Part shown: one piece after another, positions 1-11,544 of the stretch | Position numbering within the stretch: position 1 is the first letter of the stretch | Layout: each line of letters starts with the position of its first letter | Assembly (NCBI GenBank): GCA_018806985.1 | Contig: JADANN010000013.1 | Span: 682,001 to 746,000, forward strand | Length of the DNA: 64,000 nucleotides | Source of the DNA: Angiostrongylus vasorum | Taxonomy: Eukaryota > Nematoda > Chromadorea > Rhabditida > Metastrongylidae | Direction of reading: 5' to 3' | The notes under the pieces: model-generated | Seen by the model: only the letters and a program-made list of their open reading frames with translations | The model's database searches: none | What the model was told of the DNA's origin: nothing | Made by a program: the position numbers and the translations under genes

Positions 1-87
1 AGGTAATTAGGAAGGCTATGATTCTTGTTGGCAAAAAGATATACTTGAACGGAATGTAATGCTATTACGACAAGTAACGTTCCTTAC

Positions 88-447
88 CTGGATACTTGGA
101 GATCCCATCCTCACTGGTACTTGGGTGCCAGCATAATTCCCACTTTTTCGGAGTTTTGCTGGCTTAGCCCTTGCGGTTTGCTGGTGTCCCAAGAACAGCT
201 TGGCCAAAGTCTGCCCCAGGTCGTCATCACCACAGGCAGTCGCTCCCTTGGGGATCAAAGCAAGATTTGCCACCATGCGACTAATTTGTTACCAGGACGG
301 TGGTGGATCCTGGTATTGGTTTCCACTTATCTAAGCTTCCTTATGGAAACGCCGGACTCCTTCTCAGCTTGGGAGGCTTTGCCGAGAGGATGAATCCCCC
401 TGCTGTACATTGCAGCCCGACACTCAGGAGTACCTATGACCAGCAAC
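88..447 (-). repeat. SINE-C copy (RTE-tailed SINE)
   Basis: Reads on the minus strand like the better copies at 22.5, 24.8, 33.2 and 41.7 kb, with the shared GGATCCACCACCGTCCTGGTA core and the RTE-like 3' end near 88-110. Confidence 0.75.
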
Positions 448-1006
448 CTATCATTACTTTCAACGACGGGACATAGTATGTTCTTTGTTGTAGGCCAACG
501 TTAATGTCTAAAATGTCTTATCTACGATCTTTTGAATCTACTACAACCAACTACGACAATCATTACTGCTCTGCAAACTATTGCGTAAGCTCTACTGTTA
601 CAACTGTAGTCTGACAGCACAACAACGATCGCTTGAATACCTCGCATAACAGACAAATAAAAATTGTAACTAACTGATAAACGAAACGTTTTTTTCTTGA
701 TAAGCTGATAGATCTGTGGGGTTAGGGCTGTGATCAGGATACAGCACAGTGCTTTTTGTTGCATTAGGCAGAATAAGAGCCTTAAGACACTTAGAATACA
801 GAGTGATTTAACGAATATGGTTACTGACTACAGATTTTGTGGGATGACAAACACTAACAATCAAATGAAGGTAATGAAAAGTAGCAAACTGAACCGATTG
901 ACAGATTCGGCGCTCCGCTTTCGTTTTAAATACGCACGCGACACCGGCGCACCACCAGTCGATCGACAAGACCGGCAGGGTTCGGTTGTAATGATAGGGA
1001 TGGGGT
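448..1006. other. Unassigned intergenic sequence
   Basis: AT-rich, no gene or repeat recognised. Confidence 0.5.
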
Positions 1007-1020
1007 TTGTACTATTAAAG

Positions 1021-1305
1021 CTTTAAAGAGAGGATAAAGCTCTCGGCGTTGATCAATCCCTGAGTGTTGTGCCATGCATTCAACTTCATTAAGTATCGTT
1101 GGAGGTGATTGAATGCATATCCGGGCTTCATAATGACTCGCGGTGGCCTACGGATGTATCGAGCCAGTGCTGCTATCCACCCAGACTAGTCTGGTACCAA
1201 TTTGCCAACCCCGGTGGGATGGAAGGCTTGGCGAGCTGTGGGCGCTGGGGTCGATTCCACGTATGTGTCGCAGTAGCGCCTCCAACCGCTGCGCCACACG
1301 CGCCC
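1021..1305 (-). repeat. SINE-A, full length with target-site duplication
   Basis: Full tRNA-headed SINE on the minus strand; head ends at CGCCACACGCGCCC. Flanked by TTGTACTATTAAAG (1007-1020) and TTGTACTATTAGAG (1306-1319), 13 of 14 matching. Confidence 0.88.
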
Positions 1306-1319
1306 TTGTACTATTAGAG

Positions 1320-2250
1320 TTTGTTATTATGTATGAGTTACTACTATTTACTGGAGGTTATTGAGTCGCTACAGTTCCTTAACTGTTCCCCCTACTATGG
1401 TGGTCCACAATGAGATGTGAAATGTATGGTGTAGTGGCCCACCTTTTTTTGCATTGTGTAGTTTTTCCATAGAAATATCAGTGGATAGGACGGCGTACTT
1501 GGTGTTTAAAGACCAATTCTCCTTTAAACTGACAGGTGAGTTGTTGATTTTCGATGTTCTGTTGCTGATTCGTTGATATGATTAAGAAAAAGGTGAAGCT
1601 TCTGTGTTTCTGGGTCTGTTAATTCCTTTTAGTTCAGAGACATTGAAGAAAAAGTCCAGGATTCATCCAACAACCGTCAAGGAATACGTGCTTTGTTGTT
1701 TGTACTCGGCTTTTGAACGAAGAACCTCAACTGTGATTTTGAAAAATCGCCCCGCAATTTTGCAGTTGCATTCGTTTAGATTCGATGGTATAGCCTATTG
1801 GTGATAGAGTAGTCCGGATATCTGTTCCTTAGTGAACGATCGAAGAACGCTGATATTGGTAAAAGTGAGAGATGAAAGTAGAGGACTTCACCTGTATCAC
1901 CTGTGTCACCTGTAGTCCCGTTGGTCGTCGAGTGACTCGAGTGGGAGTAAGTCTTCCATTTTTCGCTGTCGCGTGCAAGAGTAGCCCAGTGGGTTCTGCT
2001 CGCTCTAGGGATTCGTTGAGCATCATGCCCTTCCTCATGGGTTTTTGTGAAGAACTCTGATCATCGGGTCAGTGGTCTTCCTGCAGTACGTTTGACATCT
2101 CGAGGAATCCAGTCACTAACGGCTCTTGTCCATCGGTTGATGGGAGAAGACTATTATCGAGCGAAGCACTATTAAGTGAATTATTTGTAACACGGGGTAC
2201 GTTTACTTATTTATATACGTGTACTGCAGTAAACACGGTTGGTGATTCCA
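1320..2250. other. Unassigned intergenic sequence
   Basis: No convincing coding or repeat assignment; only short chance ORFs. Confidence 0.45.
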
Positions 2251-2253
2251 GCA

Positions 2254-2365
2254 TTCCCCAGGTCAATGAAACCTATGCCTCTGGGATCGGTTATCACAAC
2301 CCAGGTCAGCCAAACCTCCTATCCCTCTGGTATCGGGTATCACACTTATCTGGATAAAGCTCCCT
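2254..2365 (+). repeat. Tandemly duplicated SINE-A middle fragment
   Basis: Two diverged ~49 bp units, each starting CCCAGGTCA and resembling the SINE-A body around the CCATCCCTC.GGGTCGG segment, then TTATCTGG. Confidence 0.4.
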
Positions 2366-3734
2366 ATTGACAAAGGCTTGGGAATACGTGTGATGAGGAC
2401 AGGGAAGAACTCTAGTACGTCTGTACCGAAGTTCCTAAAGGTATCAACTTAGCCGGAATCCAGCGAGATCCTTGAAGAAAACAAAGTCCTCAACTGGTTA
2501 CCGAACCTACATGCAATTCTGAACACCGCCCTGGATCAGATACAACACAACAAAGCGAATGAGAGCTGAGCTACGCATGATATCCGACGTTGGATTATAA
2601 GAGAAAAGAATCAGTACATTGAAATAGTCAACTTAAAGGTAGCTTTTGTGTAATTTGTCATAAAATGACATAAAAAATGGCTGCTGAAAGCTACTTTAAG
2701 TGTTGTTATGACTGAGAAGATATGGAACGATATCGAGAATCGAAATGGATGAACAGACTGATTCCATGTTGAATCAGAGACGTTTTTCAAAGCCACCTCG
2801 GTAGACGTATTTCACCAATATATCACTTACAAGTGGCCGACATTCTGAAGAACTTCTTTATCACTGTTGTTAGCTTGGAAGTGCAGACCAATGCAAAGCT
2901 GATAAGCAAACTTTGTCGTCATCTTTGCGATCTTCAGCGATCGATGTGAATCGTTAGTATTGTCAGGATTCGTTTGAAGCACTGCCAAAAAGCCTAACAT
3001 ATTCTTCGAGAAGGCTCTCCTGGAAGGTACTGCAGTACTGCCACAGACCTTTAACAGGTCGCACATTCTTCATACGGACAAATTCACCTCGATTGCAAGC
3101 AGGGGATCGAATCTTACAGCAAAAGATGATCTGATGCTAGAGGGATAATTTATCTTCGTTCACAAGGACGCCACATCGACATAGGAGATTCCTGAACTAT
3201 TAGAAATAGGGAAGAAAGGTAATAAGTCGTTGTGAGAGCTAAGGACTTTGTTGTGTGTACAGTTGTCCTTGCATGGGTTATACAACATACAATAACATCC
3301 AAACAAATGAAGAGGATTACACAGTCGATGACTCTCGAGCAGAAATCTACAGTATGAGGGGACTCAGTACAGTCGTTTCGTCAAACGACTAGAAATGCGC
3401 AAATATCTGAACATATCGACTGAACAACAAACAAATAGCTCCCTGTAAACTTAAGAAAGAAGAGTATCAGTACAATAGAAGAAGATAGTGATAGGCAATA
3501 ACAACGACCTAATTTTTGTTTGCTTTTACTGTCTAGATTATCTTTAGATTGCGTCCACTCAACCAACACGATTACGGACAAGCGAGAAAGTTAAGCTCTC
3601 TTCAGATATGGTTTGAATAATGTGAAAAACGTCTCTGGAAATAGACATTAGCAGAGACGTACAGAAACAAAGATGTTTTCACGCCAAGTCAAACGACTAC
3701 AACTATTGAGATCGGTAAGGTGGAGATTACAACG
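2366..3734. other. Unassigned intergenic sequence
   Basis: No element or gene recognised. Confidence 0.45.
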
Positions 3735-3985
3735 TTAATTTGATACTTGGATACATGGACGGTCCGTCTTCACGAGTTGTGCGGACCCCAGCACATATGC
3801 CATTCGTTCCTTTCTCTCGCAATCTTAGTCCATGATGGTGGTCTTGTTCGAGCATGGTAGCGCTTGCGAGTCTCGCAAAGTGATCTGTAAAACAACTGCA
3901 GCTGCGGGTACAGCTGATTAACTTTGTTTACGAAAACGTCCGCCCAACGTGTAAGTAGTCGTCGTGGGTGACGTTTGCATTCTCT
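3735..3985 (-). mobile_element. RTE non-LTR retrotransposon, C-terminal relic
   Basis: On the minus strand an uninterrupted frame encodes RWADVFVNKVNQL, further on IARERNEWHMCWGPHNS, then a stop. This is the characteristic C-terminus of nematode RTE reverse transcriptases (RW.DVF ... ARERNEW...CWGPH). Its 3' end, GGACGGTCC.TCCA.GTATCC in reverse, is shared with SINE-C. Confidence 0.8.
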
Positions 3986-4039
3986 TGAAGTCCACTCTAT
4001 TGCAAGGCTCTCCTGGAAGTCAGTTTGATATTCTTCTCA

Positions 4040-4165
4040 ATTTCTACCTTCAGCTAGATTTCCCTCTATGTATTTCACCCACATGGAGTATTGAAAGCTG
4101 GTTACTTGAAGGGTCATGTGCTTCCTCAGACGATGGAGATCTCTCTGGAATGACGAAAAGATCGA
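4040..4165 (-). repeat. Repeat E1 fragment
   Basis: Inverted, shortened copy of the segment at 8890-9225 and 31575-31905; translated minus strand contains SSNQLSILHVGE in all three. Confidence 0.65.
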
Positions 4166-4299
4166 AAAAGCTGTATTTTTTGTATGCAAAATTCAATCCA
4201 GGAAGTAAAAACACGAGTTTTGATCTAATTTATCCGACATTGGAATACGGTGCTGCGTGTCCCACAAATTTCGCTTTACCTAGGCCAAATGTCTAGTTA

Positions 4300-5449
4300 C
4301 ATTCACGGTTAACGTGTGCTAAAGTTGATTATTTGAAAACATGTGAGAAAGCTTTTCAATAGCCATAGTTTCCTACGTGAGATGTGTTTCTCTGTGAGGA
4401 TGTGAAATTCATCTAAAACCCGATGTCGATTGTTGCGCGACTTATGGGACAAGGCGACTAGGAATGAGCTTTCTTGCCACATAACTCCTATTTCCTTCTT
4501 CTCCTTCCGTCTTCAGTTCTTATTTGAGGGATTCTCGATTTTCTTCTGTACCACATCTGAGATTAGTTGCCCTTCAAGAGTCATTGACCACCTTTTTTTC
4601 ATGAACTTTGTTTTGCCTTCTGTATTCTTTAAGAGTATTTCAGATCGGTCAAGTGAATAATCCCCTGTTTCCGTTAAGCAGTTTTTAGTGAGTGTTCATA
4701 AATGTGATGCTGAAATTTTCATTCTACGAAGGAATTTCTGATGAAATATGATGAAGCTTCGTACAACAACACAAAGCCGACCACCTTCCGGCAAGTGTGG
4801 TAGTGCTTTTCTGCTCAGAATATTCGACTTCCAGTGAGATGTTAGGAATTTCCGTCACTTACAGAATCTCCCCTTTCTCTATTCTGCTCTGTTAAATACT
4901 CAGCGTGTACCCTTTAGGGCGTTCATGAATATTTTGTGATTTCTGGATAATTTCCATCGATTTGTTGTTATGCGTTGTATTTCATTCCATAAAGAGGTTT
5001 AAAATAAATGTCAGGCAGTGGCAGCGTGTCTTCGCCCGTTTTCTTTTTTTGTTTCTTTTCATTTCAGTCGATTCGCTAGCGGAGGAATCAGCTGATGAAA
5101 AAAGCAAAGGATAGGAAAATGTGTTGATCAGAAGATTAGTTTAATCGACCGTTTGATCGTTTTCCATGGAAATTTGTAAATTCAACGGGATGAAGTCGTT
5201 TCCTACGAGAACATCTTGGCGTTTGTGGTTGTTGATGAAGTGAAGTGAGCTTTTAGCTAAAGAACTCTTGGAATATTCAGTTCGAACGAAGTAGTAAGCA
5301 TGTAGGTGTCACTTCATCGTATCAGTACGTTACGATTAATTCCTCTGTCCCATTTGGGAATCACAAATTTCGCATATCTATCTTACCACTACGCAGATTC
5401 TTAGATCAATCACTGTATTCTTGACACTTGACGCAGACGAGGTTGTTAC
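4300..5449. other. Unassigned intergenic sequence
   Basis: AT-rich, no element recognised. Confidence 0.45.
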
Positions 5450-6420
5450 TGTAGTTCTTCGCAAAAGCTGGCATAGCTGCGGCTTTCACCTTTTCCAAAG
5501 CCTGGAAAAGTCAAGTTGACTGCAATCAACCAAACACCTCCGTAACCAAGCAGAGAAAAACTAAACCAGGATTTCAGTCTCAGTGAACACAAAATAGCTT
5601 CTTTGCACACTCATCGCTTTCTGAGTCTTCCACTGAACATGTCACATGGAGACCAACCGCGCAGAATCCACATGGATGGGTAATGTGCCTCTCGCACTAA
5701 AACAATAGGCTTATATACTGCCCAATATCACGCGTGATAATGAGGCATTCCTCCTCGCGGTTCATTTACATATTCATGGACTTAATCCAGAATGCCTCGA
5801 GAATTTTGCGCGCTTATGTTTCGGATTCCTGTGAGAGGATGGGAACTTTCGATTCAAAATCTTCCTCGTTCTCTCTCTGTATCATATGCGCTTTTAGTGT
5901 AGTATTTGGCTTAACTTTAAGTTTACCGAATAGATGTTCCTTTACACTGGCGCAGAGTGACCTACCCGTTCCGCCGACGTATTCGTTCTCGCACGCTTCA
6001 CAAGAGATCAGATGAAATGTACCAGGAATCATGAAACCACGGTTCTGCATAAACGGTCATACAGCCGGTTATGAACTAGCTGGTTCCTAAAGGACTCGCT
6101 GTTGTTTCAGTCGTTGCTACCGAATTCTGTAGACTAGGCATCCACGTTTTATTTATGTACCGCAACGTTTTATTGCCGCACTTATTTCATTGGAAATAAA
6201 GGGCACGATAAACGGGCTCTTATCATAGCTAGAATTGTCGTTCTGGAAAGTGGTTTTTTCTCTCCACCTATCCCGAAGAACTAGAATCTCGTAGGATGGA
6301 TACTTGCCTAGCCACTCTCAGGGATTCTTCCTTCTGCTCTCTTCCTGTACCAACGAGTGTTCGAAGTAGTTTTTTTTCCACAAGCGATCTTTTTGTGCGT
6401 GATGGATGAGAGGGAGAGGT
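5450..6420 (-). mobile_element. Penelope-like element relic with GIY-YIG endonuclease tail
   Basis: On the minus strand the 6050-5814 frame encodes FHLISCEACENEYVGGTGRS...KEHLFGKL, a GIY-YIG-type core as found at the C-terminus of Penelope-like retroelements. It continues past stops in the same frame as ARKILEAFWIKSMN and EECLIITRDIGQYI. Homologous over most of its length to 61315-62470. In-frame stops show it is dead. Confidence 0.72.
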
Positions 6421-7807
6421 AATGATCCATTGAGTAGGTAAAGCCATTCAATTCTGAGGTGGAATTCAGACGAAAATCTCATACTTTTACTCAACTAAGA
6501 TGACCCTCCACAGAGACGAAGCCTTTGTGTGAACCACAAAAGTGGACACCAATAAAAAAATATTCAGAATGTCCACATTAAGGTCGATGATTGAATAGAA
6601 AGACGAGAATCGGGAAATAGAAAGATATAGGATGAATATCAAGGATGAGAAAAGTAGCTACAAAAAAGCAAAACAATAAAAAAAAACAAAAATAGCAAGA
6701 AAGAGACGCAACGTCCGACGTCCTTCCTCTTGCTGCGATTCCATGTTACGGACATCTACAGCACTGGTAGAACGTAAGATATATTGTTAGAACGCAATCA
6801 GAGAAGCTTTCGAACAGATTCGAATGCTATTTCACCACTTCCTATTAAGAAGCGATTTGGTTCGTTCCACACTTCTACGGCTCTCAGAGCTGCCACTCCA
6901 GCCAGCTAGCTTCTATTCTCGTTGCTTTCCCAGTAGCATCTTCTTCACATGCGACTCTTCATCAACACGGTGGCGACCAGTTCTCTTTCCGACGTTCATG
7001 CACTGAACATCGAATGGAGAAACCTATAGGGAAGTCGCATCTCGATGGCAGCGAACTTATCCAACGGAGTCAAAGACAGGTGCGTTGTGCTTCAAGCGCA
7101 TGTCCACTGACCGCAGTAGTTATGAGTTGGCTGATGCGATAATACTACGTTGTAGACAAAACAGACTTTCTTAATGTAGTCGTTTACATCCGCACTTTCT
7201 TAAAAATGCATAGTAAGAAGGCTGAAGAAGAAAAAAAAGAAGCTGGTATAAAATGCAATTTTAGTCTGCCATTGGCCACGTCACCGCATAACAGATGAAA
7301 TGTGCCGTTAGAACATTTGCGGCATAGCCGATATCCTTCTACAGCAACTACCGTGAACTGCAATCAAAATAGCCTCATGACTGCATGTGCATTCCATGGT
7401 GATCTCCTCAATGATGGGCATCGGAAACTCGAACTGTGTAATTCAGAGAGTCGAAAATTCAGCGTCATGAACTTTCGTTATTGCAAAGGTGTGTGTCACA
7501 ATCTCGACAGGACACCCATGCAAACGCCCTCATCATTTATCTCGTTGTCAGTCTCTTTCTTTTTGCTGTATTGGGCTACCGTGGCTTTACCTTTTATGTA
7601 ATGGTTAGCATTTACCTAATCTCTGTTTTAATTGGTTTATTGACAAATGGTGGTTATATACATGACAAAGTTCGTTCCAGAGAGACACCGGTTGCCCGCT
7701 GCGATTGCTCGCATCATGATGAAGTATTCTTCATGTTATGAAACTTCTAAAAAGCGTCCGTTATACCAGGAACTCCGTCGATGTTTATAAGAATTTTCAT
7801 CTTCTTG
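6421..7807. other. Unassigned intergenic sequence
   Basis: Nothing recognised. Confidence 0.4.
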
Positions 7808-7820
7808 TTGTCATTTTATA

Positions 7821-8096
7821 GGAGGCGCGTGTAGCGCAGTGGTTAGAGGCTCTCTGCAACACACCTAAGATTGATCCCGTGCATCAAGGTCACCAAACCC
7901 TCTATCCCTGCGGTGTCCAAAAATTGGTGCCAGAATTGTTTGGGAAGATAACAGCACTGACTCGAAACGTCGATGGGTCACCGCTAGTTAATCTATAGGC
8001 CAAATATGCATCGAATCATCTCCATGGCGCTTGATGAAGTCAGATTCATGGAGTATCCCTCAGTAACTGATCAACGCCGAGAGCTCTATTCCTCTA
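7821..8096 (+). repeat. SINE-A, full length, perfect 13 bp target-site duplication
   Basis: Head GGCGCGTGTAGCGCAGTGG (pol III box A-like) and GATTGATCCC (box B-like), body and tail ATCAACGCCGAGAGC. Flanked by TTGTCATTTTATA at 7808-7820 and 8097-8109, an exact match. Confidence 0.9.
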
Positions 8097-8109
8097 TTGT
8101 CATTTTATA

Positions 8110-8889
8110 CGCATTCCTCATTTTCTAGTACAGATGTACTTAGCTCAAAGTCACAATCTCTGCCTGTCACATTGTCTCATTTTCTCACGTTAACGTTGAT
8201 CCTATATTTTGTAGTTTAACTTACAATGAGTCTATGCTGCCAATCTGATAGTTCAACCCTTTTTGTAAGCGGGATTCGCTGATGTGATAATTTTATACAA
8301 CTCCATTGTGTTCTCTGAATGAGTTTACGGAACACTTGATTAGATAAAGTTCTCTAACGAATGGTCTACTTTGTTTATTCTGCATAAAAACCTCCCTGAT
8401 GATGGGATGAAAACTCCAAAAAGAGACATTTGAACGCTTAAGTGATTTTGTTTGGCAGAAATATTAGGCCTTGAAAAGATCTCCCGATGAGTGGGAAAGT
8501 CGTGCGCCCCTCTGCGTCCAAACACCTCAAAACGGAGATACTACTGATGCCTATTTTGACACTGACAGAACTTAGCGCTCTACTCGAGTGTAATCTGACG
8601 AGCTATGCAATCGACTAACTGATGAACGGCTTCTCTAGTCACACTTATTCGCACACCCATCCACTGGTGTCACGCAAGAACGCTCATTCCTTACGCCTTT
8701 TCTACTGAAGGCTGAACAAAGTGACCATTATTATTACATGTTCAATGCATAACGTAAGCACTTAAGAAGTGTACGTGTGAAGCGAATCAAAGCACTGTGC
8801 TAACACATCAATTTTAAAAAAATTCCTTACCACATCTCTTATTCCATCCCAATCATCGTTAGAACTCATAGTTACACGAAATGGTTAAT
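8110..8889. other. Unassigned intergenic sequence
   Basis: Nothing recognised. Confidence 0.4.
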
Positions 8890-9225
8890 TTCCTGACGTT
8901 AACGTTAATCTCTGCGCAGTTTCGTTCATTAGCGAGTACCCAACTACAAAGGAGTGACCATCGGCGACAGCATCAAGAGCCTCCTGTTGTCCTCAAAGTC
9001 GCCCAACGGAAACCACTTATCTGTGGGACACGATCTTCACATTGTTATCATAAGGGTTCCTCTGAATCCATCCCAACTCCGTCGTAAATACGAGGCCGCA
9101 TTCGATATGTTCGTCATTCCAGAGAGATCTTCATCGTGTGCGTACGCGCATGACCCTTCAAGTAACCAACTTTCAATTCTTCATGTGGGTGAAAACGTAG
9201 AAATTGAGAAGAATATCAAATTTCG
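8890..9225 (+). repeat. Repeat E1, open-frame copy
   Basis: Shares about 330 bp with 31575-31905. Both are open in the same frame and share HLSV.H.LH, PLNP and NQLSILHVGE. The family is unknown; it may be a relic of a transposon ORF. Confidence 0.6.
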
Positions 9226-9399
9226 TAATCTCCTACTTTACCAATTTATACAACTGAATTTATACTCATTTGACTTGGCGTGAAAACTTCCTTGCTGCTT
9301 TCTGTGTCGCTGTTAATGTCTACTTCGAGAAACGTTCTTCTCATCCTTTATATTCTTGTCTAGCGAACACCAGGTTTTGTTTTATTGCTTTATTTACAC

Positions 9400-9560
9400 A
9401 CAAGTTGACGTCTCGGAGTATTTCGCCTTCTCAGAGCCTGGAGAGGTCAAGTTGACCGAAATCTACCCAGCCAAACACCTCCATAACCAGACAGAGAAAA
9501 TACGAAACCAAGATTTCAATCCCACTGAACACAGAGTAGCTTCTTTGTACGCTCACCCTT
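9400..9560 (-). mobile_element. Penelope-like element terminal relic
   Basis: Carries the ribozyme-like motif (degenerate here) followed on the minus strand by sequence shared with 5470-5620, 22050-22200 and 53560-53720. Confidence 0.6.
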
Positions 9561-9799
9561 TTTTTCACATTAGTTAGAGAATATCTGAAGAGAAGTTCAA
9601 GTTTCTCCCTTGTTCGTAATCGTTTTGCTTGAGCGGAACTAATCATGCCGTTGTTATTGCTTATCACTGTCTTCTTGCTCTTGCTATACCAGCTCTTTTT
9701 ATTAAGCTGGGTTTTTTCGCGAAGCCGTTGATCTTGTAATTGTTGTTCAGATTTTCATCTCTCTGTTTGTGCTGTTGAAGCATTTGACCTGGTTGCGTA

Positions 9800-9860
9800 T
9801 TAGTGTACCCTTCCAGGCTCTGAAGAAGGCGATACTGCCGAAACGTCAGCTACCGTTGTG
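9800..9860 (+). mobile_element. Penelope-like terminal relic, inverted relative to 9400-9560
   Basis: Contains TTCCAGGCTCTGAAGAAGGC and CCGAAACGTCAGC on the + strand, the reverse of the neighbouring copy 400 bp away. Confidence 0.6.
9820..9850 (+). ncRNA. Hammerhead-ribozyme-like core motif
   Basis: CTGAAGA, then a short hairpin (GGC/GCC), then GAAA and CGTC: the order of the hammerhead catalytic core CUGANGA-stem II-GAAA-stem III. Stems I and III and a cleavage site were not established, so this is a candidate only. Confidence 0.4.
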
Positions 9861-11544
9861 TTGTATGTGTTCTATGTGTACGGGAAGTAAACGTGTGCTG
9901 AGTAACAACCTAGCGATTGCTGGGAAAAAAGAGAACGACAAATTTATAATCCAATGTCGAGGTTAATGGAAAGTCGATCCTAGGATCTTTTCTTAGGTTT
10001 GTAATGAGTTATTTATTCTTATCCAGTCGAAATATTTGAATATTTGTGGATTTTTATTACTTTGATGAGACGACTATGCAATAAATCCAGTCATACTGTA
10101 GATTTCTGCTCGAGAATCACTGACTATGAAATCCTTGTCACTTTATTGTTTGGATGTTACTGTATGTTGTAGAACCCATGCAAGGGCAGCTGTACACACA
10201 ACAAAAGTTGTTTACTCTCACAATGATTTACTACCATTCTTCTCTACTGCGATTATTTTTGGAATCTTCTATGTCTGCGTGACATCTTTGTAAACGACGA
10301 CAAATTATTCTTCCAGCATGAGCTTAGCGTTTGCTGCAACAACTTCCAAAGCACTGAGAAACACTCTTTGTGTGGCTCTTATCCACGAAAAAATTTGCTG
10401 GGTCGAGCATGAATTTCCATTCGATTAAAACATTTCTGGCTAGGAAAGATTCCTCTCACTAGAGTTTCAAAGTAGCCATGTCAAGGTTTTCACAGGTAGT
10501 CGCCACATCAGAATGTCGGCTCCAATGGAACGCAGTGAGGTTAGCGACTTTGAGAATGGATTTCTTCTAAAACAGTACGAATTCCTGACTTTGTTACTCT
10601 TGGATAAGCTTTCGGATAGAAATTCCGAAGTCCTCGAGTTGAATGACCGTCCCGGAGAACCAATCCACATCGGCAGACCATGATTTCACAACAAGGAACA
10701 TCTTTTAGTCAAGACGAGGCGGCAGGTGGCGTTTCTCATCATCACTCATTGGGAAAGAACTACTGAGTTAGATTCCCTACTGTAAACGTCGGCAACTACG
10801 CTGAATCGGGGTTTTCAGTTGAAGTGTATACTTATCTAAGAGTAAACTAATTTAGCAGAAAAAATCGAAAGTCCCAAGGATCATCCGATCATCTACACAA
10901 CTCTACGGCACAAGTAAATTCGATCGTACCAGCAGATGTATCCCGAATAACCATTCCTAGCATTGTAACAGCTGCAGTAGCACAGTAATCAACGCTACTT
11001 TTTCATGAATCCCTACCACATCATACCACTTCGTCGTGTCAAAATCCCAGAAACATTTGTTCCAGACGGAATGGGGGCGGAGCCAACTGGGACGAGTTTC
11101 CATCTGCATTTCTCGCTGGTCCACACTATGTGTGTACTTTGCCACTCAGTGAACTGTACTATGACCCTTTACCCCGTTCTTCATGTTTTGTTAAGCAGTA
11201 TGCATTTCTGTTTATGAAACCAGTTATGGTTGGTTTGCCTGTTGTGGTTTAGATTATTCCCAAAGGTCTTTTCTTCATCTCAAAAGATCTTTTGACCAGC
11301 TTCGATTTTCCATTATGAAATATTCGGTTCAAAACATGTTGTGTCTGAATTGTTGATCTTGCGTGAGGTCGATAAATAATCTTTTATTCGACTGACATCT
11401 CGACGTCTTCGTCTTTCTCAGTGCCGATGATCGGAGTCGATGCCCACAGTCGTTGGTATTGTCAATGTGGTGTTTTCGTTGTCGTATCGAATCAGGTCTT
11501 CTTCAGTCGGTTTTTGAAACGCTGCCTTGAGTTCTGTTATAGGC
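9861..11544. other. Region upstream of hadhb
   Basis: No element recognised. A 57-codon + strand frame starting near 10513 is unexplained. 11411-11421 (GTCTTTCTCAG) and 11535-11542 (GTTATAG) are possible trans-splice acceptors for the thiolase mRNA. Confidence 0.4.

Noticed and set aside
7840..7900. Possible tRNA gene (box A and box B present)
   Set aside because: It is the head of a SINE-A with body, tail and target-site duplication; no proper acceptor stem. The same holds for other SINE heads.
10513..10680. 57-codon + strand frame with a leucine-rich stretch
   Set aside because: Open on both strands, no family recognised, no neighbouring exon.
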